Origin: Erwinia pyrifoliae DSM 12163
Lineage (GTDB): Bacteria > Pseudomonadota > Gammaproteobacteria > Enterobacterales > Enterobacteriaceae
Direction of reading: 5' to 3'
Assembly: GCF_000026985.1 (NCBI RefSeq)
Contig: NC_017390.1
Span: 1,106,048 to 1,170,047, forward strand
Length of the DNA stretch: 64,000 nucleotides
Shown here: positions 41,012 through 51,700 of the stretch, one piece after another
Numbering within the stretch: the first letter of the stretch is position 1
How the letters are laid out: the number at the start of each line of letters is the position of its first letter
Program-made: the position numbers and the translations under genes
The notes under the pieces: model-generated
The model's database searches: none
Told to the model about the DNA's origin: nothing
What the model saw: only the letters and a program-made list of their open reading frames with translations

Positions 41012-41875
41012 ATGATAACCACCAACGGTAAGTTAATATCGGCTGCCATTGCACTTGCTTTCTCAACTCAGACGTTGTCGATTGTCACGCCGCCAAGGAC
41101 GGCCCACGACATTACGGAAAATTACTATAATCATTCGAAAAACTGCGGCAGCGAAAATAAGCCTGCCTTTTTGTGTTCCGGAGTCTTACTGCGCGCTACT
41201 GCCATTTCGGATAAATATCATTCATGGGATCCCAGTCCGCAGTCATTAAAAAGTGGCGGTGTGTCCTTTTCTTATCTCCGGGAGGATGCAAAGTTTACGC
41301 GTCTGGCGTATGGCTACAAAAATGGCATGATTTTCTACCCGCATAATAAGGCTCCATCGGATAAATATCAGATTGAGGTGCTGTGCGCATTCCCGGTGGA
41401 TGCGGACACGGTTAACAGAAAGAACAAAGGCTGTGGCTTTCACGCCTCTTACCCCGGTTCAAGTAAGTCCTGCCGGACGATGGGCATCCGCACTGCCCAT
41501 GACTGGTACCAGCACTACAAAAGCATCGATCATCCTGCACGCCAGCACCAGTGTGGTTTCGACACGCAGGAAAGTGCGTCTAAAAATGGTGATTACTTTC
41601 TCCAGTCACTGAAGGCCAGGCGATTGATGGGGAATGAATTTTTGACGATTCAGAACGAACTGAGGTTGGCTCGCTGGCCGTCAGGTGCGCCCGGAAAACT
41701 GCCTCTGCAGGCATTTTTTTATATCGACGGGGGGTTGAAGAATGCTCAGCACGACCAGCGCGATTTTTATCAGCAAACGGGCATGATCGTACCGATTATC
41801 AGGTTAACGTTACCGAGGTCATTATCCTCTGACGCAACGTTCAGTTACCGGGCGGGCGATCAGGTGATTAACTAA
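41012..41875 (+). CDS. Secreted protein, halovibrin-like
   Basis: 287 residues with a signal-peptide-like N-terminus (MITTNGKLISAAIALAFSTQ). The mature part contains ITENYYNHSKNCGSENKPAF, LCSGVLLRAT, GGVSFSYLREDAKFTRLAYG, CGFHASYP and NELRLARWPSG, plus several cysteines that could form disulphides. From memory this pattern resembles secreted proteins annotated as halovibrin HvnA/HvnC-like in Vibrio and Pseudomonas; HvnA is described as a secreted NAD-consuming enzyme. I cannot point to catalytic residues. AAAGGAAA precedes the start. Its place after a Q-type antiterminator and two terminators implies phage-style control. Confidence 0.55.
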   Translation: MITTNGKLISAAIALAFSTQTLSIVTPPRTAHDITENYYNHSKNCGSENKPAFLCSGVLLRATAISDKYHSWDPSPQSLKSGGVSFSYLREDAKFTRLAYGYKNGMIFYPHNKAPSDKYQIEVLCAFPVDADTVNRKNKGCGFHASYPGSSKSCRTMGIRTAHDWYQHYKSIDHPARQHQCGFDTQESASKNGDYFLQSLKARRLMGNEFLTIQNELRLARWPSGAPGKLPLQAFFYIDGGLKNAQHDQRDFYQQTGMIVPIIRLTLPRSLSSDATFSYRAGDQVIN

Positions 41876-42180
41876 ATAGCGGGCTGTATCAATGGCGAAT
41901 ATCCTCGCGGAATGGACTGTTGCGCCCGCCAGGCTTCTGCCAATGTGACTCAGTCACCAACATGAATAGCCTGCCGTTTATCGGCAGGCTGACCCGTTGG
42001 TCTTATGATAAACGCTAATGCGCCATTACTTTATGCCCTTGTTGCCTTGTATTCTTTCGTGAGCGCAGCGAACAGTGTAATATGCTGGCACATTGATGGT
42101 GGGTGCAATGAGAGAAATGTCCAAAGTCGTGTCCACTACGCAGAAACGTACGATTTAACTTGCGAAAAAAAATCATATAA
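41876..42180. other. Right flank of the insertion and lepA upstream region
   Basis: About 305 bp. It contains a hairpin (agcctgccg at 41968-41976 with cggcaggct at 41982-41990) without a T-run, and the promoter region of lepA. A 16-codon ORF at 42109 is not supported by anything else. Confidence 0.5.
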
Positions 42181-43980
42181 ATGAAGCATATAAGAAACTT
42201 TTCAATCATCGCCCACATCGATCATGGCAAATCAACGCTTTCTGACCGTCTGATCCAGATCTGCGGCGGCCTGACCGAGCGCGAAATGGCAGCACAGGTG
42301 CTGGACTCGATGGATTTAGAACGCGAGCGTGGCATCACGATTAAAGCGCAAAGCGTCACACTCGATTATCACGCGAAAGACGGTGAAACTTACCAGCTCA
42401 ATTTTATCGACACGCCTGGCCACGTAGATTTCTCATACGAAGTTTCCCGCTCGCTGGCGGCCTGTGAAGGTGCACTGCTGGTTGTTGATGCCGGGCAGGG
42501 TGTGGAAGCCCAGACTCTGGCTAACTGCTACACCGCGATGGAAATGGATCTGGAAGTTGTACCGGTACTGAACAAAATCGACCTGCCGGCGGCGGAGCCG
42601 GACCGCGTGTCGCAGGAAATTGAAGATATCGTCGGCATCGATGCCACTGATGCGGTACGCTGCTCGGCAAAAACCGGCGTGGGCGTACCTGACGTGCTGG
42701 AACGTCTGGTACGGGATATTCCGCCGCCGGAAGGCGATCCGGAAGGCCCTCTGCAGGCGCTGATCATCGACTCCTGGTTTGATAACTATCTGGGCGTGGT
42801 TTCGCTGGTGCGTATCAAAAATGGCACCATGCGCAAGGGCGAAAAAATCAAGGTGATGAGCACCGGCCAGAATTATAACGCCGATCGCCTGGGGATTTTC
42901 ACACCAAAACGTGAAGATACTGACGTGCTGAACTGTGGCGAAGTGGGCTGGCTGGTCTGTGCAATCAAAGATATTTTGGGCGCACCGGTGGGCGATACGC
43001 TGACGCTGGCGCGTCATCCGGCGGAAAAAGCGTTGCCGGGTTTCAAAAAGGTCAAGCCGCAGGTTTATGCCGGTCTGTTCCCGATCAGCTCTGACGACTA
43101 TGAAGCTTTCCGTGACGCGCTGGGCAAACTGAGCCTGAACGACGCTTCTCTGTTCTATGAGCCAGAAAGCTCCACGGCGCTGGGCTTCGGCTTCCGCTGC
43201 GGCTTCCTTGGCCTGCTGCATATGGAGATCATCCAGGAGCGCCTGGAGCGCGAGTACGATCTTGAACTGATTACCACTGCGCCGACCGTGGTGTATGAAG
43301 TGCAGACCACCGACGGGCAAACTGTCTACGTTGACAGCCCCGGCAAGCTGCCGCCGCTCAACAACATCGAAGAGCTGCGCGAGCCAATCGCCGAGTGTCA
43401 TATGCTGTTGCCGCAGGAGTATCTGGGCAACGTCATCACGCTGTGCATCGAAAAACGCGGCGTGCAGACCAATATGGTTTACCACGGTAACCAGGTGGCG
43501 CTAACCTATGAGATCCCGATGGCGGAAGTGGTTCTTGATTTCTTCGACCGCCTGAAATCGACGTCACGCGGCTATGCCTCACTGGATTATAACTTTAAAC
43601 ATTTCGCCGCCTCTGACATGGTGCGTGTTGATGTGTTGATTAACAGCGAGCGCGTTGATGCACTGGCGCTGATCACCCACCGCGATAACTCACAGTACCG
43701 TGGGCGCGAGCTGGTAGAGAAGATGAAAGATCTGATCCCGCGTCAGCAGTTTGATATCGCCATCCAGGCGGCGATTGGCAACCACATTATTGCCCGCTCA
43801 ACGGTCAAGCAGCTGCGCAAAAACGTGCTTGCCAAGTGCTATGGCGGTGATGTGAGTCGTAAGAAAAAACTGCTGCAGAAACAGAAAGACGGTAAGAAAC
43901 GCATGAAGCAGGTGGGTAACGTCGAGTTACCACAGGAAGCGTTCCTTGCCATTCTCCATGTCGGTAAAGAGAGTAAATAA
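42181..43980 (+). CDS. lepA: Elongation factor 4 (LepA)
   Basis: Ribosome-associated GTPase that back-translocates or aids initiation. G1 [15 protein letters not shown]3 [13 protein letters not shown]4 NKIDLP; EF-G-like domains and the LepA-specific C-terminal domain ([20 protein letters not shown]) are complete. 599 residues. First gene of lepA-lepB-rnc-era-recO-pdxJ-acpS. Confidence 0.98.
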   Translation: MKHIRNFSIIAHIDHGKSTLSDRLIQICGGLTEREMAAQVLDSMDLERERGITIKAQSVTLDYHAKDGETYQLNFIDTPGHVDFSYEVSRSLAACEGALLVVDAGQGVEAQTLANCYTAMEMDLEVVPVLNKIDLPAAEPDRVSQEIEDIVGIDATDAVRCSAKTGVGVPDVLERLVRDIPPPEGDPEGPLQALIIDSWFDNYLGVVSLVRIKNGTMRKGEKIKVMSTGQNYNADRLGIFTPKREDTDVLNCGEVGWLVCAIKDILGAPVGDTLTLARHPAEKALPGFKKVKPQVYAGLFPISSDDYEAFRDALGKLSLNDASLFYEPESSTALGFGFRCGFLGLLHMEIIQERLEREYDLELITTAPTVVYEVQTTDGQTVYVDSPGKLPPLNNIEELREPIAECHMLLPQEYLGNVITLCIEKRGVQTNMVYHGNQVALTYEIPMAEVVLDFFDRLKSTSRGYASLDYNFKHFAASDMVRVDVLINSERVDALALITHRDNSQYRGRELVEKMKDLIPRQQFDIAIQAAIGNHIIARSTVKQLRKNVLAKCYGGDVSRKKKLLQKQKDGKKRMKQVGNVELPQEAFLAILHVGKESK

Positions 43981-44009
43981 GCCCGTTTTCGGGCCGAGAG
44001 GGAATTGGA

Positions 44010-44966
44010 ATGGCTAATATGTTCGCCCTGATTTTGGCGATAGCAACGCTTGTTACCGGCATTGTCTGGGGCATCGACAAAGTGAAATGGGCGCCGGCTC
44101 GCCGGGCAAAACGTGCTGCGGCGCGCGCTGAAGGGATAGCAGAAACCCAGGCTGAGAAACAGCCAGGCTGGGTAGAAACCACCGCGTCGGTGTTTCCGGT
44201 TCTGTTAGTCGTTTTTGTGGTACGGTCGTTTATTTATGAGCCGTTCCAAATTCCTTCAGGATCGATGATGCCGACAATGTTGATCGGTGATTTTATTCTG
44301 GTAGAGAAGTATGCCTATGGCATCAAAGATCCGATTACGCAGACTACGCTGATTGCCACCGGGCGCCCGAAGCGTGGCGACATTGCGGTATTTAAATACC
44401 CGAAAGACCCGAGCCTGGACTACATTAAGCGCGTGATCGGCCTGCCGGGCGACCGCATAACTTACGATCCGCTGGGCAAAACAGTATCGGTGCAGCCTGC
44501 TTGCGCCGAGGGTCAAAGCTGTGCAAACGCGCTGCCGGTGACCTATTCTGACGTGCGGCAAAGTGACTTTATTCAGACTTTTAGCGGCTTTGACGGCAAT
44601 GAAGCCGGCAATGGCTTCTACCAGATGCCGCAGAATGAATCGATGCCGGGTGGACTGCGTTTAGCGACCCGTGATGAAACGCTGGGTGACGTGACGCACC
44701 GTATTCTGATGGTGACCCAGGCGCAAAGTCAGCCAGGTTCGTACTATCAGCAGCCGGGGCAGCCGCAGTCGAGCTGGACAGTGCCACAAGGCATGTACTT
44801 TATGATGGGCGATAACCGTGATAACAGTGCTGATAGCCGTTATTGGGGCTTCGTACCTGAACGTAACCTGGTTGGCAAAGCGACCGCGATTTGGATGAGC
44901 TTTGACAAGCAGGAAGGGCAATGGCCGACTGGCGTTCGCCTGAGCCGCATTGGCGGTATTCACTAA
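44010..44966 (+). CDS. lepB: Signal peptidase I LepB
   Basis: Cleaves Sec and Tat signal peptides at the outer face of the inner membrane. Two N-terminal membrane helices (about 3-22 and 60-75). Catalytic Ser85 in PSGSMMPT and Lys140 in DYIKRVIGLPGD form the Ser-Lys dyad; YFMMGDNRDNSADSRYWGFV is conserved. 318 residues against 324 in E. coli. Confidence 0.97.
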   Translation: MANMFALILAIATLVTGIVWGIDKVKWAPARRAKRAAARAEGIAETQAEKQPGWVETTASVFPVLLVVFVVRSFIYEPFQIPSGSMMPTMLIGDFILVEKYAYGIKDPITQTTLIATGRPKRGDIAVFKYPKDPSLDYIKRVIGLPGDRITYDPLGKTVSVQPACAEGQSCANALPVTYSDVRQSDFIQTFSGFDGNEAGNGFYQMPQNESMPGGLRLATRDETLGDVTHRILMVTQAQSQPGSYYQQPGQPQSSWTVPQGMYFMMGDNRDNSADSRYWGFVPERNLVGKATAIWMSFDKQEGQWPTGVRLSRIGGIH

Positions 44967-44995
44967 TGTCTGCCTGTGGCTGACATTGATTTAGG

Positions 44996-45020
44996 GTGGC
45001 CTGTAAACCTGACAGGCCAC
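44996..45020 (+). promoter_or_regulatory. Hairpin in the rnc leader
   Basis: Perfect 9-bp stem gtggcctgt/acaggccac in the lepB-rnc gap. E. coli RNase III cuts its own mRNA in a leader stem-loop to limit expression; this hairpin is a candidate for the same role. Confidence 0.4.
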
Positions 45021-45102
45021 TGCACACGAAACAGAAAGTGTTGGTGTACTGGCTCAGCCCTGTTCCCTGTGCAGCATAATTGACGCATTCAGAAATTGGT
45101 AA

Positions 45103-46688
<1,586 letters not shown>

Positions 46689-46693
46689 TCCCG

Positions 46694-47431
46694 ATGGAAG
46701 GCTGGCAACGCGCATTTGTCCTGCATGGACGCCCCTGGAGCGAAACCAGCCTGCTGCTTGACCTGTTCTCCGAACAGCACGGCCGGGTGCGGGTACTGGC
46801 CAAAGGCGCCCGCTCGAAACGCTCCAGCCTGAAAGGCGCGTTACAGCCCTTTACGCCGCTGCTGGTGCGCTGGAGCGGTCGTGGCGAAGTGAAAACCCTG
46901 CGCGCTGCCGAGCCGGTATCGCTGGCGTTGCCGCTTAGCGGCAACACGCTTTACTGCGGCCTGTACGTTAACGAACTCCTTTCCCGCGTGCTGCAACATG
47001 AAACGGCCTTCAGCGAACTGTTCTTCGACTACCTGCAATGCATCCAGACGCTGGCGGCTGATCCCGCTTCGCCCGAACCGGCGCTGCGGCGCTTTGAACT
47101 GTCAATGCTGGGCCATCTGGGCTACGGCGTTGACTTTCTGCACTGCGCCGGCAGTGGTGAAGAGGTGGCGGACAGCATGACCTACAGCTACCGCGAAGAG
47201 AAAGGCTTTATTGCCAGCCTGGTTGCAGGACACCGTAGTTTCTCTGGTCGCCAGCTGCGTGCGCTGTCTGCTCGTGAATTCCCTGATGCAGACACCCTGC
47301 GTGCCGCCAAACGTTTTACCCGTATTGCCCTGAAACCTTATCTTGGCGGTAAACCCCTGAAGAGTGGCGAGCTTTTTCGGCAATTCTTGCCGAGAAAACC
47401 AGCAGGCACCGCGCCAGCAGGCGAAGAATAG
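46694..47431 (+). CDS. recO: DNA repair protein RecO
   Basis: Loads RecA on SSB-coated DNA in the RecFOR pathway. N-terminal OB fold ([40 protein letters not shown]) and a helical C-terminal domain. 245 residues against 242 in E. coli. Five bp after era. Confidence 0.96.
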   Translation: MEGWQRAFVLHGRPWSETSLLLDLFSEQHGRVRVLAKGARSKRSSLKGALQPFTPLLVRWSGRGEVKTLRAAEPVSLALPLSGNTLYCGLYVNELLSRVLQHETAFSELFFDYLQCIQTLAADPASPEPALRRFELSMLGHLGYGVDFLHCAGSGEEVADSMTYSYREEKGFIASLVAGHRSFSGRQLRALSAREFPDADTLRAAKRFTRIALKPYLGGKPLKSGELFRQFLPRKPAGTAPAGEE

Positions 47432-47505
47432 TCACGGGTCATACCCTTCAAAGCCGTGAACGTTGTACACTCGGCAAAACCGTTTATGAAAATCTGAGGA
47501 CTCTC

Positions 47506-48237
47506 ATGGCAGAGCTGTTATTAGGCGTCAATATCGATCACGTTGCGACCGTACGTAATGCCCGAGGCACCCACTATCCCGATCCGGTTCAGGCAGCATT
47601 TGTTTCCGAACAGGCAGGGGCGGACGGCATCACCGTGCATCTGCGTGAAGATCGCCGTCATATCACCGACCGTGACGTGCGTATTCTGCGCGAAACCATT
47701 CAAACGCGTATGAATCTGGAAATGGCCGTCACTGATGAGATGGTCGACATTGCCTGTGAGATCCAGCCGCACTTCTGCTGTCTGGTGCCGGAAAAGCGTG
47801 AGGAAGTGACCACTGAAGGCGGTCTCGACGTGGCAGCACAACAGGATAAAGTGACTGCGGCGGTTAAACGGCTTAGCGCCGCCGGCATCCTGGTTTCGCT
47901 GTTTATTGATGCCGACCCGCGTCAGATCGATGCCGCAGTGGCTGCGGGCGCGCCTTACATTGAAATTCACACCGGAGCCTATGCCGAAGCACCGGAGGGG
48001 CCAGCGCGTGACGCGGAGCTGGCACGCATTGCCGAAGCGGCGACCTGTGCAGCGGGCAAGGGCCTGAAGGTTAACGCGGGTCACGGCCTGACCTACCACA
48101 ACGTGCTGCCGGTTGCTGCACTGCCGGAAATGCACGAGCTGAATATTGGTCATGCCATCATTGGCCGTGCGGTATTTACTGGGTTGGCCGCTGCGGTACA
48201 AGAGATGAAGCAGCTGCTGCGTGAAGCACGCCGCTAA
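47506..48237 (+). CDS. pdxJ: Pyridoxine 5'-phosphate synthase PdxJ
   Basis: Last ring-closing step of vitamin B6 synthesis, joining 3-amino-2-oxopropyl phosphate and deoxyxylulose phosphate. [36 protein letters not shown] and [11 protein letters not shown] are family hallmarks. 243 residues. The last base overlaps the acpS start (taATG). Confidence 0.98.
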   Translation: MAELLLGVNIDHVATVRNARGTHYPDPVQAAFVSEQAGADGITVHLREDRRHITDRDVRILRETIQTRMNLEMAVTDEMVDIACEIQPHFCCLVPEKREEVTTEGGLDVAAQQDKVTAAVKRLSAAGILVSLFIDADPRQIDAAVAAGAPYIEIHTGAYAEAPEGPARDAELARIAEAATCAAGKGLKVNAGHGLTYHNVLPVAALPEMHELNIGHAIIGRAVFTGLAAAVQEMKQLLREARR

Positions 48238-48617
48238 TGGCTATTCTCGGTCTCGGTAGCGATATCGTGGAGATCGCCCGCATCGGCGCGGTGATTTCCC
48301 GCAGCGGCAATCGGCTGGCACAACGGGTACTGAGCGAAAACGAATGGCTTCAGTATCAGGCACATCAGCAGCCGGTGCGCTTTCTTGCCAAACGGTTCGC
48401 CGTAAAGGAAGCAGCGGCGAAGGCGTTTGGCACCGGTATTCGCGGCGGCCTGGCGTTTAATCAGTTCGAGGTTTACAACGATGAGCTGGGCAAGCCGGGC
48501 CTGAGATTTCTGCAACACGCGCATGAAATGGCGCAGAAGCTGGGCGTGGCGCATGTGCACGTCACGCTGGCCGACGAACGTCACTACGCCTGTGCCACGG
48601 TAATTATCGAGAGTTAA
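48237..48617 (+). CDS. acpS: Holo-[acyl-carrier-protein] synthase AcpS
   Basis: Transfers phosphopantetheine from CoA to [15 protein letters not shown] (metal-binding Asp) and [15 protein letters not shown] (Glu/Lys) motifs are present. 126 residues. In E. coli yfhL (ferredoxin-like) comes next; here the toxin-like island follows and no yfhL is seen. Confidence 0.97.
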   Translation: MAILGLGSDIVEIARIGAVISRSGNRLAQRVLSENEWLQYQAHQQPVRFLAKRFAVKEAAAKAFGTGIRGGLAFNQFEVYNDELGKPGLRFLQHAHEMAQKLGVAHVHVTLADERHYACATVIIES

Positions 48618-48665
48618 CCGGCGAGCAGTACCAATTTTGCCCATAGCCTGTCTCGCAGTGAGGTA

Positions 48666-48685
48666 CAGGACAGGCATTTCAATGC
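48666..48685. repeat. Left copy of direct repeat flanking the toxin island
   Basis: Begins with caggacaggcattt and ends aatgc. It matches the right copy (53970-53989) at 18 of 20 positions in the same orientation. Confidence 0.65.
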
Positions 48686-48789
48686 CGCTTACTGTCGCGC
48701 AGAACCCCGAAAATCAAATAACGCCGTTTTTGAGCACATATACGCGCTGGGCTGCGAGATACCTTACATCGCAGATATAAGATGTTTTT

Positions 48790-51700
48790 TTGAAAGAAAA
48801 AATATCCCAGTCTGCTAAAAAGAAGGTTATCAACAGCCACATTCAAATAAATATGCCACCTCTTAACCCAACCGCAGGCTCATCATCAGCCCACAAAACA
48901 CCGGAATCCCCGTACCGTTCAAATCTGGAAGAGCAGGATATCTGGTTCGACGCTACCGGGTATGTTGAAATGGACGAAACTTTTTTTGACGCCTGCGCCT
49001 GCGACAGTCATCATGCTGCCCCGGTTTCTGCCGGAGATGCCTCAGCTTCCCGGATTCCGTTCACGGAAGACTCGAGACGTGCTCTTATAGAGTTTGTCCT
49101 CACCATACGAGAATGCGCGGAGAGCCACTTTTTTTTTGCCTGCATTAGATTAATTCTCCCCGGCGTCCCGAGCGTACTCGTTGCAGCGGTAAAATCTCTG
49201 TATGACGCGTTTACAGGGCAAGGAAATATGGGTAAGGCAGCACTGTATGCCTCTGCAGTGGCATCAGAGTATTTTCATGATAAGACTGATATCGTTAATC
49301 AACTGGCCGCTTTTATCTGGGATACCTTTGACGGCTGGACTCATGGGACTTTCCTGCAGCAGTTTCTGGGAGGTAAGGAGAGTCGCATCTCCACCTGCGT
49401 GTGTAACTTACTTGCCATTACGGCCATTGTTATCGGGCGCAGGATGAAAAATGAGGGGGCTCCGCAGCGTGGTTGGCTGAAAGTTCCGACCTTTGTGGCT
49501 CATATTTTCATCCACGTCAATTTTTACATGAGTGTGATAAAAAATATGGCGAGCCGTCTTCCGCCCAGCGGAGAAACTAGCCAAATATCTGAATTACTAG
49601 AAAAGATGCCGGCTTTCGAGGTTGATACCTCGTTGGAAATGACAGAGGATGTATGCGATGCTGCCTTTTCCTGTCCCCCCTTATCACCACGGATAACCGC
49701 ATATTCGTCAAATTCAACCGCTATTCCTGAGGCTTGCTCCCGGGGGGCAGTACATAACAAACCGATATCTGCTCCCGGCCAGAGTGACGTTTTCACTATC
49801 CCTGACCAGATACATTTTCGGGCGGTGGAAAAACTCAGGCAGAAAAGCGAACTGTCAGCCGTGGCGTACTGTGTCAGCCGGAAAACTGAAACCCGTCAAC
49901 AGACAAACGGAAAGGTCGTTACTGACACGCATATCAATACGAAATGTGACGCCACGGTTTATCCTGAATCGCTTAGAAAACCGGCAGAGAATACGCACGT
50001 ACACACAGAGAAACCGGAAACGCAGGTATTCTCACCAGCAACAAGCCGGAGTGGCGGAGAAGCTTTGCTACCTCTGGTGATGACGGCAGCAGCATTACCA
50101 AATCTATATGTGCAGTCTGTGAAAAGCAAAACTGTCATTGCAGCAACCGGTATGGCAGGGCTTACCGGGATTACCATGGTCGGGAAACTTCTGTGGGATA
50201 AATTGCCGGCACACAATGCGGAAGAAAAACCTGTCAACAGAATTGATAACATAGAAAACAGCCCTCTCAAGACGAGAAAAGAAAATATTAGAATTAAAAA
50301 AATTCTGGTGAATGAAGGATTACTGAAAAAAGGAGAAGTTGTTAATAAGGAAAAATTGTTATCTGCCATGGCTGAGTACCTTTTCGGTAACAAAAATGGC
50401 ATTGCAGGTAGCGCTGACAAGATCCAGAAGCTGGCCAGGAAAATTCTTTCTGCAGATGAGCTATATGGCGGAGGAAATGGTGATCAGCTCTTTACAACAC
50501 AGGCTAAATCGGTACTTCGCTCGTGGGTATTCAATAATGTTATGGGTATGTCTCCTGTAGAGTATATTATTAATAATATTAAGGTGGGGGCTTATCCAGG
50601 ATATTATACCATAAGCAGCATTCATCACTTGCTATCTATGGAGAAATTGCTTAAAGAACAACATTTGCATTTAAGAGAGATTCCCTTGTCACAATGGGGA
50701 GAGCTAAATGCGATGTGGTACTCTTTTCTGACAGAAGAAATGCCTTTCCTGAAATTTACCGATGAGTCGATAAAAAAACTGGAGCTAAAAGATCACAGTT
50801 TTTCTCATCTGTATTCCGGCTCCCGATTTCTGACATTGAGTTCATTTAATAATTACACTGCAGAAGAAGCGATGAGTACAGGAGAGAAAATGTGGGAGTT
50901 AGCAGTCAGTGAGGGTGTTACGATTGATAACTTAGCCTGTTACAGAGCGCCTGCACTATTTTTCACACAATCTTCTTTATCCGCAAAGAGAATGCAGGAA
51001 AGCAATGATGATATTGATGCCATTAATTACTATATCCAATACAGAAAAGAGGTCAGAGAAGTACAGAAGGATATAAAAGAGAAATACAATAAATATCTTT
51101 TTGCAGCCAAAGCATGGCTTAGGAAGGGGAAGCTGGCAGATGTTATAATCGCTCAATGTCCTGCTCTTAGCGCCGCTCTTCCTGATTTAGCTGAAGATAT
51201 AAGTACTCCGGAGCAGAAAAGAGAAAACGCTAAGTATTTTGCAAAACAAAATTACCTGAACGAAATAGTAAAACCTTGTGAAAGTGCACCAGAAAGCTTG
51301 AGCAACGAATATCGTAGACTAACGGCAGATGTTTCAGATAGTTTTCGTGAGATTGATAAATACCTTATTATTTCAGCAATCAGTTCATTGCCAGAGAACG
51401 AAAGTAGCTTTATTCAGTTACCTGATGCAAGCATACACCTTGCGACCGCCTATATACAAATGAGAGAGCCTGGTTCTACTTTTGTAACACATAAACATTT
51501 TGTCGATCGCACAGACCTCTTTGCTGTGAAACAAGAGGTTGAGGAAAGGATTTATGCTTTAAAAGCAGAAAGAAATAATGATAATGGCTACAAGCTTTTC
51601 AGGGTGGATCGTGATGTAAAACAGTACATATCTGGCGGAATTTTTGGGGAAACTTTTGATGACTATAAGATTACGTGGGATAAGGTGGAGGATAGTCAGG

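Noticed and set aside
39526..42180. A complete prophage around the Q-like gene
   Set aside because: Only Q, terminators and one cargo gene are present. No integrase, repressor, replication, lysis or structural genes fit in 2.65 kb.
42433..43485. 350-codon open frame on the minus strand
   Set aside because: It is a shadow of lepA in GC-rich DNA, with no conserved product.
48618..48789. Possible hrp box upstream of the toxin-like gene (agaacc near 48700)
   Set aside because: The first base of GGAACC is wrong and no CCAC-N2-A follows at 15-16 bases. HrpL control is not supported.
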